Positions 48,103 through 57,425 of a stretch of DNA of 64,000 nt are shown in pieces (the first letter of the stretch is position 1; each line of letters begins with the position of its first letter). The DNA is taken from positions 3,720,337 through 3,784,336 of the forward strand of contig NZ_CP075169.1 of assembly GCF_016865525.2 (NCBI RefSeq), given 5' to 3'. The translations under genes were made by a program, and so were the position numbers. The notes beneath the pieces were generated by a model. It worked only from the letters and a program-made list of their open reading frames with translations, made no database searches and was not told the DNA's origin. This DNA comes from Sodalis ligni. GTDB lineage: Bacteria; Pseudomonadota; Gammaproteobacteria; Enterobacterales; Enterobacteriaceae.

Positions 48103-48124
48103 GGATAACATAGCTATGTTATCC
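48103..48124. repeat. 22-bp perfect palindrome over the transketolase start
   Basis: GGATAACATAGCTATGTTAT and CC form an uninterrupted self-complementary 22-mer beginning 8 bp after the transaldolase stop. It contains the ATG (48116) of the transketolase stub. It could be an RNA hairpin that blocks initiation or a scar of rearrangement. Confidence 0.7.
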
Positions 48125-48238
48125 CGCAAAAGGCTTGCCAACGCCATCCGCGCCCTTAGCATGGATGCGATACAAAAGGCCAAATCCGGTCATCCGGGCG
48201 CCACCATCCCTTGCCACGACCCCGAGTGCGGCCTTTAA
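48116..48238 (+). pseudogene. Transketolase 5' stub
   Basis: About 30 codons match the N-terminus of TktA/Tkt[21 protein letters not shown] then KSGHPGA. The following codons ([11 protein letters not shown], stop at 48236-48238) are unrelated, and the expected 630 residues are missing. The DcuC gene begins its tail 100 bp further. An internal and 3' deletion has removed nearly the whole gene. Confidence 0.88.
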
Positions 48239-48337
48239 CCAGAGAAGCCGGTATTAGCACTCAGGCGGTCTGGTAGAAGACAACGCGCGGCGGGGATCAG
48301 TCAACCGGCGGATAGCCGCGGGGATCCTGCGCCGCGC

Positions 48338-49708
48338 TCAGTTCAGCAGGCCATTGCAGATAAGCATCGCCAGCATACCGCCGATGGCGGGGATAAAGGT
48401 CCGCCGGACAATCATAAACGGGGAACACTCGCCGGCCTTACTGACGGCGATAATGACGCCGGCCACCGGTGATATGGCCCGTCCCATCCCGGCCATAAGC
48501 TGCATCGGCAGAATCATGCGTACCGCGTTTTCGCCGAATTTGGCCGCAATGCCCGGCGCCAGGCCGGAAAACGAAAAAAACGCCGCCACGCCGGACCCGG
48601 TCAGGGCCGCGGTCACACACACCAGCAGCGCCATTACCACGGTCATGCTGGCAAAACCATAGCCGGCGGTCTGGACCGTATGGATGATAAAATCCACGGC
48701 GCCGATGATTTGCAGTCCCTGGGCAAACACATCCGCGCACACCAGCAAAGAAACGATACTGGCGAACATATTGCCCATGCCCTTGAAAAACACCTGCACG
48801 CCCCGGCATGCCGTTTTAACATCCCGTTTCACCAGCAGTTCGCAGAAAAAGGCCAGTAACGCCCCGATTATCATGGCGGTCACCACATCAATTTTGATAC
48901 TGCTGACAATCAAGGGACTGAAAACCAGCACCAGCACCACCGGGAAAACCGGCAGCAGGGCATAAAAGCCCGGCACCCGCTCAACCGGCCCATCGGCGGG
49001 ATGCTCCGGTTCCTGCTCGCCGGCCGCAAATCCCTCTTTGGCATCAAAATAGCGGGCGGTGAAAAAGATCAATATGGCCACGGTCAGCATAACGCCGACG
49101 GCAACCGGCAGCTGGTAATGGGCAAAATACACCGCCGCCTCCATATTGGCGTGCTTGGCCGCCAGGTTAGCGGTGCCCACCGCCGGGCCGAGATCCATAA
49201 AAGCCGACATCCCTATCATGGAAGCCGCGGCCGCTTTGCTGACCCCTAGGCGCACCAGAACCGGAAAAAAAGTCACCAGCAATAACATGGCGAGACCCGC
49301 GGCGCTGGAGATGGCGACGTGCAGCAATTGGGACAAAATATACCCTATGGACAAAATGACATAGGGCGCCTTTATCATTTGCAACGGCTTGATGCACAGA
49401 TTCACCATGGCGTTGGAGGCTTTGATATGATCCATATAATCAGCGAATCCCCCGGCCGCCATGATGATCAACCCCACGCCGGCCACCTGGGTAGTCAATG
49501 ATTCTTTGACAAAAGCGAAAATATCCCCGCCCACCCAGCCGATGGAAACCGCTTTGCCATATAAAATTGAGCGCTGCGGAAAAAATATCGCCGTCATCAA
49601 CAACAGGCTCAATCCCGCCAGCAGCAGCACCGTTTGCGGCTGATAATTTTTAATAATGAACCAGGCGGCAAAGGCGGTAACAATCATCCCGATAATAAAT
49701 CCGGCCAT
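48338..49708 (-). CDS. dcuC: C4-dicarboxylate transporter, DcuC family
   Basis: Inner-membrane anaerobic C4-dicarboxylate carrier of 456 residues with about twelve hydrophobic segments. DcuC marks include GFADYMDHIKASNAMVNL near 87, ISSAAGLAMLLLVTFFPVL near 133 and GMGRAISPVAGVIIAVSKAG near 410. GGAGGAG precedes ATG 49708. It lies 12 bp downstream of an alpha/beta hydrolase in the same direction, so the two are likely one transcript; the hydrolase may free a dicarboxylate or related acid. Intact. Confidence 0.9.
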   Translation of the reverse strand: MAGFIIGMIVTAFAAWFIIKNYQPQTVLLLAGLSLLLMTAIFFPQRSILYGKAVSIGWVGGDIFAFVKESLTTQVAGVGLIIMAAGGFADYMDHIKASNAMVNLCIKPLQMIKAPYVILSIGYILSQLLHVAISSAAGLAMLLLVTFFPVLVRLGVSKAAAASMIGMSAFMDLGPAVGTANLAAKHANMEAAVYFAHYQLPVAVGVMLTVAILIFFTARYFDAKEGFAAGEQEPEHPADGPVERVPGFYALLPVFPVVLVLVFSPLIVSSIKIDVVTAMIIGALLAFFCELLVKRDVKTACRGVQVFFKGMGNMFASIVSLLVCADVFAQGLQIIGAVDFIIHTVQTAGYGFASMTVVMALLVCVTAALTGSGVAAFFSFSGLAPGIAAKFGENAVRMILPMQLMAGMGRAISPVAGVIIAVSKAGECSPFMIVRRTFIPAIGGMLAMLICNGLLN

Positions 49709-49720
49709 ACTCTCCTCCTT

Positions 49721-50554
49721 TTATTCCGTGCCATCATTGGCGATGAAGTCTCGCAGCAGAGAATTGTAATAGCCGGGAGCCTGAAAATACGGCGCATGCG
49801 CCAATCCCGGCATTTTGATATGCCGGGTAAAAGCAACCCCCGCCAGCAGGTCGGCGGTCAGCCGCGGCTGAACCACCGGGTCTTTTTCCCCCGTCAGTAT
49901 CAGCGTCGGTTGGGATATTTTCGGCAACAGCGGTCGGTTATCGGCAAGCTGTAGCATTCTCGAGGCGCGCCTGAGCCCTTCCGGATGGGTCTCGGCGGCG
50001 ATATGAGCCGCATAGGACAGCACCTCGGCCGGGATATCAGGAAAGGGCAATAAATCACGGGCCCGGTTCCAGCCATAGGCCTCGGGGCCTATTTCCTGTA
50101 ACTCCCGCAAACGCTTTTCCAGCTTTTCGGAGGCCGGCGCGTTTTCCGGCGCTCCGTATCCGGGATGCGTACAGGATAATACCAGACGCCGTATTTTCTC
50201 CGGATACCGCACCGCGTACCGGCTGGCAACCGTCCCGCCCATGGAGTGGCCCACCAGAGTTATTTTTTTATCGCCGTATCGCCCGATAAATTCATGTAAT
50301 GCCAGGACATATGCATCGATATCCGCCGGCACCAGCGCGGATTCCCCATACCCCGGCGCATCCCATGCAGCGACATGATAAGCGCCGGACAGCCCGGCAA
50401 ACTGGAATGCCCAGGCTTTTGAACTGCCCAACAGTCCGTGCAGGAAAATCACCACGTCGCCTTTGCCGCAGCATCGATACGATAGCATACCCTGGCTGGT
50501 GACCATTAATTGCTGTGGCGGACAGGCAGGAACCTCTTTACTTTCAATATTCAT
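49721..50554 (-). CDS. Alpha/beta hydrolase
   Basis: Serine hydrolase of 277 residues. Oxyanion hole motif FLHGLLGSS near 38, nucleophile Ser104 in VGHSMGG, acid in TGEKDPVV near 222 and His in GLAHAPYF near 255 make a complete triad. It resembles carbon-carbon-bond and ester hydrolases of the MhpC type, but the substrate is unknown. It precedes DcuC by 12 bp and is preceded by a broken RpiR regulator on the same strand, about 200 bp upstream. Confidence 0.85.
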   Translation of the reverse strand: MNIESKEVPACPPQQLMVTSQGMLSYRCCGKGDVVIFLHGLLGSSKAWAFQFAGLSGAYHVAAWDAPGYGESALVPADIDAYVLALHEFIGRYGDKKITLVGHSMGGTVASRYAVRYPEKIRRLVLSCTHPGYGAPENAPASEKLEKRLRELQEIGPEAYGWNRARDLLPFPDIPAEVLSYAAHIAAETHPEGLRRASRMLQLADNRPLLPKISQPTLILTGEKDPVVQPRLTADLLAGVAFTRHIKMPGLAHAPYFQAPGYYNSLLRDFIANDGTE

Positions 50555-50754
50555 AATTAGAACCTTGTAATGTAAATTAGATAATAATTATCTTGAATTA
50601 ATCCCGTAGTACTATGCTTAGACAATACAATAACCGGCAACACGCTGCCTGAGAGTACTGTATTATTAATAAAGTAAAAGCCGGAGCGCGTAAAAACATT
50701 TAAAGGCGTCGGCCTGATGGTCAATGGTTGGAATGAAATCGCGGTCAGCGCATA

Positions 50755-51610
50755 TTATTTGTTGAATACATTAAATTCCTCAAATAAGGATTCCATCACC
50801 TGGAAATTATCTCCCAGCTCTTTACCTGTCACCTCTCCCATATAATTTACCAACGCTTCAATCAGAACGAAGCCGGCGCTTCGGCTGTTGAATAGCCCTT
50901 TATGCCGGCTTTCCGTAAGCAACACCACGCTGGCGAAATGGCTGAAGGGGTTAACCTCACGGTCGGTTATCACCACCGTATCTCCCCGATGCTGGTGAAA
51001 CCATCGCACCAGGCGTGTGGTGACGCTTGAAAACCGGAAATAGGAAATGGCCAATAACACGTCGCCCCGGCGGGAATCCACCAGCTTATGGGGCAGATTA
51101 CCGATATTGGCATCAAGCAACACGATATCTTTCTTGATATAGCGGCCCAACAAATAAAAATACTCCGCCAGTGCGTTAGCGCTCGCGCTGCCGATAACAT
51201 AGAGCCTTTTTTCAGGGTCGCAAAGCAGTGCGATCGCCTTTTCAAGGTCCTGAGCATTCATTTTATTCAACGTATCAGTGATATTATCCGTGACGTCGGA
51301 GAAATGCCTTTGCACATAAGCCATGCCGCTTTGCAGATTATTTTCTTTATTAAACCGTTCTATAGGGAAATATTTCGGTAAAGCTCGGGTTTTATCGTGG
51401 CTTTTTAAAATCCTGAAAACCATTAAAACCGATTTTTATCATGAAACGGCCCAAGGTGGACTTTGCGATGTTTATTTCACTGCAGATATCAACCACTTTA
51501 CTGTACGGAAGGGAAAGAAAGTGCTTGTCAAGATAATCGATGACGCGCCGATCGGTCGCAGTCAAATTATCCAATTGAGCGACACGTTGAAAGAATTCTG
51601 TTTTGTTCAT
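50755..51610 (-). pseudogene. RpiR-family regulator (HTH + SIS), frameshifted
   Basis: The N-terminal HTH_6 domain (LTATDRRVIDYLDKHFLSLP, EINIAKSTLGRFMIKIGFNG) starts at ATG 51610 and ends at TAA after FKKPR. The rest is in another frame: SHDKTRALPKYFPIERFNKE, then the SIS sugar-phosphate domain with LYVIGSASANALAEYF and GDVLLAISYFRFS. The break is in the T-run 51402-51406 (A-run on the coding strand); removing one A gives DFKSHDKTR. RpiR proteins sense sugar phosphates. It could have controlled the hydrolase-DcuC genes or the RpiB/polyol genes. Confidence 0.87.
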
Positions 51611-51820
51611 GCCATTCTTCCCCGATGTAAATCCCTGAGATATTAATAACGCAACCCAAAAGTTATTAAAGGGGAATTAGGAATTCCCCTTTCAGAATGT
51701 GCGTCATCTCTCATTCCCAGGGTTCGGTCCGGTCCCTGGTGTCAGGATACATGTCCCCCCATCAGAAACTCTAATGGAATAATGGGGACACGCTGTAGCG
51801 GTGGGAGTAAAACATCTATA

Positions 51821-52756
51821 TCAGAGGGTAAACACAGTGCGGCAGCGGCTGTCATCCTCATTCCAGGCATTTTCTACTTCGCTTAACGGACGCAAACGGA
51901 ATGGAATGGAGAAATCGCTCTGTGCAGCGGCTTGCAGGAGTTCACCCACTGAAGCAACCAACTCTGCATTTGATACGCTACCCAGACCACTCCCCATTAA
52001 GGTCAACCCTGAAGAGCGCAGCAATTTGCTGTGCAATGAAATTTCTTGGCCGCTCAACGAGCCGATTTGCACAAAGCGCACCACCTTGTCGCCTCCGGCA
52101 ACGGCAGACATCATGATATCCAGTGCGCTCTGTCCCCAGAGATAATCCAGTACCACATCGATACCCGCCTCCATCAATGCCGGCAGTTGCGCCGATAATT
52201 CATCCAGCGCAAGAGTGATATCCGCGCCTTGGGTACGGAGTTTTTCCAGCACTTCTTTATTACGTCCGGTTGCAATGATTTTACCGGCGCCCAAGTGACG
52301 GGCTATCCGCACTGCCAGGCTGCCGGATGTGCCGGTGGCACCATTAATCAGAACCGTTTCACCTTTGCGCAGCTGCGCCCGGCGCGTTAATCCCGTCCAA
52401 GATGACATACCGGGATTACCTATTGCGGCCGCCATTGAAAAGTCAAGCGTTCCCGGTAGCGGCACGATACTTTTGGCCGTAACCAGCGTCATCTGCGCCA
52501 TACTGCCAAAGGGAGAACCAAATGCGAAAAAAAAGACCGGATCGCCGTTACCGAGATAACCGGCGCCATCGATCCCGGGTATAAACGGATATTGTATGTC
52601 GGAGCTGTAATGGGTACCCGCAGCCCGTGCTTTAGCCAACTGACTTATCGCGGCAGCTTTTACCTTGACCACCAGATGCTGTTCGTCAGCGAGTGGATCG
52701 CGGAAATCACCGTAGATCGGCGTTTCACCTTTCCCATTTACAATGGCTGCTTTCAT
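51821..52756 (-). CDS. Medium-chain dehydrogenase/reductase (quinone oxidoreductase-like, zinc-free)
   Basis: NAD(P)H-dependent reductase of 311 residues from ATG 52756 (GAAGGTGA before it). The GroES-like half has PFIPGIDGAGYLGNGDPV, and the Rossmann half has INGATGTSGSLAVRIARHLG near 138. The usual zinc-binding cysteines are lacking, as in quinone reductases of this family. It is divergent from a MarR gene, and a palindrome covers the shared promoter, so it is probably induced by a quinone or phenolic stressor. Intact. Confidence 0.88.
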   Translation of the reverse strand: MKAAIVNGKGETPIYGDFRDPLADEQHLVVKVKAAAISQLAKARAAGTHYSSDIQYPFIPGIDGAGYLGNGDPVFFFAFGSPFGSMAQMTLVTAKSIVPLPGTLDFSMAAAIGNPGMSSWTGLTRRAQLRKGETVLINGATGTSGSLAVRIARHLGAGKIIATGRNKEVLEKLRTQGADITLALDELSAQLPALMEAGIDVVLDYLWGQSALDIMMSAVAGGDKVVRFVQIGSLSGQEISLHSKLLRSSGLTLMGSGLGSVSNAELVASVGELLQAAAQSDFSIPFRLRPLSEVENAWNEDDSRCRTVFTL

Positions 52757-52785
52757 TTTTATCACCTTCTCTTTATTAAATATAA

Positions 52786-52798
52786 GTGTATAATACAC
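52786..52798. promoter_or_regulatory. MarR operator-like palindrome
   Basis: GTGTATAATACAC is a perfect odd palindrome in the 63-bp gap between the divergent reductase and MarR genes, overlapping likely -10 elements. The position fits autorepression and control of the reductase by MarR. Confidence 0.62.
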
Positions 52799-52819
52799 AC
52801 ATTAACCTGAACGGCGTCA

Positions 52820-53302
52820 ATGAAAAAAGTGCAAAATACACATAAAATCGCAAATTTCGAAGAATTACATGATGATATGCTGGCTATCGTCGGTGCTTTT
52901 AACCGTCCGCAACGGGATGAAGTGATGATAAAAGAATCCGGTATTCATCTTGACCGCGCGTTGTTTCCACTTCTGGTGCTGATAAGCCGTTTTGGTCCAA
53001 TGGGCGTTGGAGAGCTCGCCGACCGGGTAGGCCGTGATTACACCACGGTGAGCCGTCAGGTGGCAAAACTAGAGAAAACCGGTCTGGCGCGGCGACAAAA
53101 GAATGTAAAGGACAAACGGATCAATGAAGCCGCCATTACCGCAGAAGGGAAAAAGATGACCGATAAAATTGATGAAACGCGCGCACAAATTTATGGCAGC
53201 ATCTTCCGGAACTGGCCAAATGATGAGAGCAGTGAACTGGAAAGACTGTTGAAAAAGTTTATAGCGGATTTCACCACGCTGGAGGGAAAAAAAACCGGTT
53301 GA
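52820..53302 (+). CDS. MarR-family transcriptional regulator
   Basis: Winged-helix dimeric repressor of 160 residues. The recognition region is PMGVGELADRVGRDYTTVSR (60-79) and the wing is KNVKDKRINEAAITAEGKK near 97, including the DKR motif of this family. It is divergent from the quinone-reductase-like gene, its likely target. Ligand unknown. The ATG at 52820 lacks a strong ribosome site but is the only one giving the complete N-terminal helix. Confidence 0.9.
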   Translation: MKKVQNTHKIANFEELHDDMLAIVGAFNRPQRDEVMIKESGIHLDRALFPLLVLISRFGPMGVGELADRVGRDYTTVSRQVAKLEKTGLARRQKNVKDKRINEAAITAEGKKMTDKIDETRAQIYGSIFRNWPNDESSELERLLKKFIADFTTLEGKKTG

Positions 53303-53395
53303 ATCGAGGGCAGCCCCCGGAATGTCCACGATCCCAAGGGCTGTCTATTTCGCCCAGTACGCTTACGCTTACAGTCAGGGCAAGGTTCTGTTTTC

Positions 53396-54226
53396 TTACT
53401 TGATATCGGTTGACTGCGACAGCTCCCGCCATTCGCCCGCGCTGCGGTGAAGCTCATCTGCCCGCGCCGCCAGCGTCTCGTAGGCGTTCGTTCCCGCCGC
53501 CCATCGCACCGGCGGCTTCTCATCCCCAGCGAGCCTGACCACGGCCCGGCCGAATTTAACCGGATCGCCATCCTGGTTGTGGTTCGCATTATCTAGAGCC
53601 TCGCGCTTGGCCCGGCTCGACTGTTGATAATCATCCACGACGAGATCGCCATAGCTCACCGAGGTGGACTCGAGGAAATCGGTGCGAAAAGGCCCCGGAT
53701 GGATGCAGGTCGCCTTGATGCCGAAAGGTTCAAGTTCGATGCTCAGGGATTCGGACCAGCCCGAGACCGCAAACTTCGTCGCGCAATAGATGGATGCACC
53801 GTCAAATCCGGTGATACCGCAGGTGGAAGAGACGGTAATGACATGGCCGGAACGCTGCGCTCGCATTAAGGGCAGCACTGCTCGCGTGACATTGAACACG
53901 CCGAACACATTCGTCTCGAACTGTTTACGGATAAGTTCTGGCGACAGCTCTTCAAACGCGCCCAGTTGACCGTAGCCGGCGTTATTGACCAGAATGTCCA
54001 GTCGGCCAAACTGCCCAACCGCCGCGTTCACCGCCCTTTCCGCCGATGCATCGGACGTAACGTCCAACTGAACCGCAGACAACCGCGCGCCATATCCCTC
54101 CAGTGCGGCAAGTATTTGCCCGGGCCGGCGAGCGGTGGCAACCACGTTGTGTCCGGCTTCCAATGCTGCACGCGCAATTTCGAGGCCGAGTCCGCGACTC
54201 GCACCCGTAATAAACCAAGTCTTCAT
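53396..54226 (-). CDS. Short-chain dehydrogenase/reductase (SDR)
   Basis: NAD(P)-dependent oxidoreductase of 276 residues. The cofactor motif is TGASRGLGLEIA (7-18), NNAGYGQ lies near 85, and the catalytic residues are Ser in VSSTCGITG near 138 and YCATK near 152. The C-terminal extension (VDDYQQSSRAKREALDNANH) is typical of the classical SDRs often next to AraC regulators. It is divergent from such an AraC gene (54524), which presumably controls it. Substrate unknown. Intact. Confidence 0.9.
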   Translation of the reverse strand: MKTWFITGASRGLGLEIARAALEAGHNVVATARRPGQILAALEGYGARLSAVQLDVTSDASAERAVNAAVGQFGRLDILVNNAGYGQLGAFEELSPELIRKQFETNVFGVFNVTRAVLPLMRAQRSGHVITVSSTCGITGFDGASIYCATKFAVSGWSESLSIELEPFGIKATCIHPGPFRTDFLESTSVSYGDLVVDDYQQSSRAKREALDNANHNQDGDPVKFGRAVVRLAGDEKPPVRWAAGTNAYETLAARADELHRSAGEWRELSQSTDIK

Positions 54227-54523
54227 TAACGTTTTCTCCCCGGTGACTGAAGCTGCGAATCGCAGCTCATGGGCCAGATACTAAAGCCTGCGCCGAAACC
54301 GGCAAAGACACGTTCCTTCCCATTCGCTGCCTGATTCTCTTGCTGCCGCCCTGCACAGGCCGTAGCCTGACAATTTAATGCGTACCAAAGGCCGGCTGGC
54401 GCAAAGGCTATAGACGGGAGAGGGATTGGACGGGATTTATTGCCCAATAGTATTGATCGCCCTATAATTTGTGGCGCCATCGCTTGTATCGGCACTTTCA
54501 GTGTGTTTCAGGAGATCCCGGCC

Positions 54524-55432
54524 ATGCCCGCCCCGCCCATTCATTGTTCACGCCAAAGGCTGGCCGCCAGGATCCTGTCGCTGACTGCCGATACCGAAGT
54601 GCTGCCGACAGCAATTCCCCATGTCACCCTGTTCAGGCGACCGGGTCCGGTGGCGCCACAGGCGGTGGTCTATGAGCCGAGTCTTGCGATTATCGCCCAA
54701 GGTAAAAAAAGGACCCTTGTCGGGAACGAGACCTATATTCACGACGATGCCCATTTTTTGCTGACATCCATAGACCTCCCCACGATTGCGGAGGTGCTGG
54801 ATGCCAGCAGGGGCGCGCCCTATCTCTCCATACTGCTGAAACTCGATTTGCAGGCGGTGCGCGAATTGATGGCAGAGATCGATACGCTCGAAGTCGATCC
54901 GACCCCGCAAGGCACCGGTCTGGCCATAGGCCCATCGACGGAGGCTTTGTTCGAAGATGCGGTTCGACTGCTTGAACTGCTGGACACACCGCAGGACATT
55001 CCTATCCTCGGGCGGCTTATTCTCAGGGGCATTTTTTATCGGGTTCTGACCAGCCCCGCCGGCGCTCGCCTTCGGCAGATTATCCATACCGGCACGCAAA
55101 GCCATCGTATCGCCAAGGCGGTCAATTGGTTAAGGGAAAACTATCTGCAGCCGCTTCGGGTTGAGGAGCTGGCAGCCGTGGCCAACATGGGGGTCTCCAC
55201 GCTTCATCACCACTTTCGGTCCCTTACGGCTATGTCGCCTCTGCAATACCAAAAACAGCTGCGTTTGCATGAGGCGCGCCGACTCATGTTGAGTGAAGAA
55301 CTCAATGTGAAGGCAGCGGCGATACGCGTGGGCTATGAGAGCACCACGCAGTTCGGCAGAGAGTATCGGCGCCAGTTCGGCGCGCCGCCCCTGGCTGACA
55401 TCAAAGCGCTGCGAAGCAAAGACACAGCGTAA
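54524..55432 (+). CDS. AraC-family transcriptional regulator
   Basis: Activator of 302 residues from ATG 54524 (AGGAG at about 10 bp). The N-terminal AraC_N effector domain has VVYEPSLAIIAQGKKRTLVG near 48. The C-terminal double helix-turn-helix has RVEELAAVANMGVSTLHHHF and AAAIRVGYESTTQFGREYRR. This is the YqhC-like group, which commonly regulates neighbouring aldehyde or ketone reductases, here the divergent SDR. An upstream frame from 54440 adds no family sequence. The 297-bp gap holds the shared promoters. Confidence 0.9.
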   Translation: MPAPPIHCSRQRLAARILSLTADTEVLPTAIPHVTLFRRPGPVAPQAVVYEPSLAIIAQGKKRTLVGNETYIHDDAHFLLTSIDLPTIAEVLDASRGAPYLSILLKLDLQAVRELMAEIDTLEVDPTPQGTGLAIGPSTEALFEDAVRLLELLDTPQDIPILGRLILRGIFYRVLTSPAGARLRQIIHTGTQSHRIAKAVNWLRENYLQPLRVEELAAVANMGVSTLHHHFRSLTAMSPLQYQKQLRLHEARRLMLSEELNVKAAAIRVGYESTTQFGREYRRQFGAPPLADIKALRSKDTA

Positions 55433-55503
55433 TCATCGGCGGGACTAACGCCATGAAAGACGTTTTATTACGACCCTCGCTAAATGATGTGCCTGAGGAT
55501 GAA

Positions 55504-56013
55504 TTATGATGTGCCGCTCTGGAGGAGTTTACACCATGTCCTTATACGTTCATCTGTAAGATCGGCTTGGTTAACTTCATCAATCGCCAAGCCGACAAAT
55601 TCCTTTTATTTTCCATCAATGATTTTTGTATTGAACTCATAACCGACAATAGGCCACCGGCCTATTACCTGAGCGCCCTGCTCGATTACTATATCATGCA
55701 ATATTCCCATCGCATCCACAAACCATTCGGAATAACCCAATTGATCGCCCAAGCCAAAAAAAGCCACTGTCTTATGGGTGAAATCGAGTCCATCAATCTG
55801 TTTCCATGCATTTTGCCATGAGGACTGTATTTCACCGTAATCCCAGGTAGGAAGTCCAAATATAATGAAATCATAGTCCATTACAGTATTCAATTTTATA
55901 TCTTCAATATCAAAGAGGTCTGCATTCTCAAAACCAGGACATTCCGATATTTTAGCGGCAACCCGTTCGGTATAACGCGTGGTACTGCCATAAACGATGC
56001 ATGTCTTTAACAT
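55504..56013 (-). pseudogene. Flavodoxin (long-chain), interrupted by in-frame TAA
   Basis: Small FMN electron carrier. From ATG 56013 it reads MLKTCIVYGSTTRYTERVAA with the phosphate-binding loop, then FGLPTWDYGEIQSSW and FGLGDQLGYSEWF, and stops after IIDGK at TAA 55606-55608 (135 residues). The same frame continues [20 protein letters not shown] to TAA 55504, which is exactly the missing end of long-chain flavodoxins; total 169 codons. A nonsense substitution is the likely cause. It lies 55 bp after the MFS gene, last in the large operon, and may have fed electrons to the FAD oxidoreductase. Confidence 0.87.
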
Positions 56014-56068
56014 GGTTTCCTCATGAGAAAAATCGGTGCCGGTGTTATCCGGCACAGGTTTCGCCGGG

Positions 56069-57349
56069 TTATGCCACAACGGGTCTGGCGTCGGCTTTAT
56101 CGTGCTGCGGGTCAACAATCGTCACCCAGATAACGGCAGCGGCGATGAGATCCAGCACGCTCAGAGCGATAAAAAACGGGGTATAGCCAATCTGGTGCAC
56201 CAATAGTCCCATCACCAGGGTGAACAAGAGTTGGCCCAGCCAAGCGGCAGAGCCGGCCATGCCGCTTACGGTAGCGACCTGGTTCTTTTTGAACAGGTCA
56301 GAGGCCAGCGTCATGGCCATGGTGGAGAGCATTTGATGCGCAAACCCTCCCACACTGATTAGGGCAATCGCGGCATAGGCGTTCTGGACAAAACCCACGG
56401 CACAGAGCGACGTCATCAGTACCGCGCCGATGGTGAAACTGATACGGCGCGAATTGACCGTTGTAATGTTAAATTTGGTGATGAGTATGTTTGACAACAT
56501 CCCGCCCGCAATGCAGCCGATATCCGCCGCCAGGAAAGGCAGCCAGGCAAACATGGCGATGTCTTTCAGCGGCAGATTTCTGACCTGGATCAGATAGAGC
56601 GGGAGCCAGAAGCTCAGCGTGGCCCACACCGGGTCGGAGAGAAAACGCGTTGTGGCAATACCCCAAAAATTACGCTTGCGCAGTAATTCTTTCAGTTTCG
56701 GGCGTTTCTCGCCATCCGCCTGCAGACTCGCCTCTTGACCGGAGTAAATGTACTCGCTCTCCGCCTCACCCAGCCAGCGGTGTTTTTCCGGCGGCCGATA
56801 CAAATAAAGCCACAAGAAAGCAAAGATGATGCCCAACCCGCCGGTGATTAAAAATGCCGCCTGCCAGTGATAGGTAAGAATCGCCCAGACCACAATGGGC
56901 GGGGCCAGCATCGCCCCGAATGAAGTACCGATATTAAACAAGCCGCCCGCGATACCGCGCTCTTTGGAGGGGAACCATTCCGAGGCGGTTTTAATCCCGG
57001 CCGGGATGGCCGCGGCTTCGCTGAAGCCAAGCAGGCCACGACAAAATGCCAGGGTATGCCAGTTAAATGCTAATGCGTGCGCCATATTGGCAAATGACCA
57101 TGCTATGGCAAAAATAAAAAACCCAACTCTTAATCCCAGCGTATCAAGAATATAGCCGCAAATAGGCTGGGCGGCAGTATATGCCATTTGGAATGACATA
57201 ATTACCCATGAATATTCTTTTTCGCCGATATGCAATTCTTTAAAAATTGTGGATGCCGCCACCCCCAATGAGCTTCTGGCAAGATAATTGATGGCCGTGC
57301 CGAGCGCCACCATACCAATTATCCACCATCTCAGGCCTTTTACTTTCAT
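56069..57349 (-). CDS. MFS transporter, hexuronate (ExuT)-like anion:cation symporter
   Basis: Carrier of 426 residues from ATG 57349 (AAGGTGAAAG before it), with twelve hydrophobic segments. It resembles ExuT along its length: KGLRWWIIGMVALGTAINYL, IPAGIKTASEWFPSKERGIA and GFAHQMLSTMAMTLASDLF. The substrate is thus likely a hydroxylated carboxylate. It is in the operon of the FAD oxidoreductase, CoA-transferase and other catabolic genes, 76 bp after the oxidoreductase, and should import the compound they degrade. Intact. Confidence 0.9.
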   Translation of the reverse strand: MKVKGLRWWIIGMVALGTAINYLARSSLGVAASTIFKELHIGEKEYSWVIMSFQMAYTAAQPICGYILDTLGLRVGFFIFAIAWSFANMAHALAFNWHTLAFCRGLLGFSEAAAIPAGIKTASEWFPSKERGIAGGLFNIGTSFGAMLAPPIVVWAILTYHWQAAFLITGGLGIIFAFLWLYLYRPPEKHRWLGEAESEYIYSGQEASLQADGEKRPKLKELLRKRNFWGIATTRFLSDPVWATLSFWLPLYLIQVRNLPLKDIAMFAWLPFLAADIGCIAGGMLSNILITKFNITTVNSRRISFTIGAVLMTSLCAVGFVQNAYAAIALISVGGFAHQMLSTMAMTLASDLFKKNQVATVSGMAGSAAWLGQLLFTLVMGLLVHQIGYTPFFIALSVLDLIAAAVIWVTIVDPQHDKADARPVVA

Positions 57350-57425
57350 TCTTTCACCTTTTTGGAAGACAGGAGTACAGTACATAATTTTCCTAAAGGA
57401 ATTATGTATGTAAGATTATTCAATC

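Noticed and set aside
51690..51800. TGTCCCCCCAT...ATGGGGACA near-palindrome as an IS end
   Set aside because: The arms do not match in length and there is no transposase or target duplication nearby.
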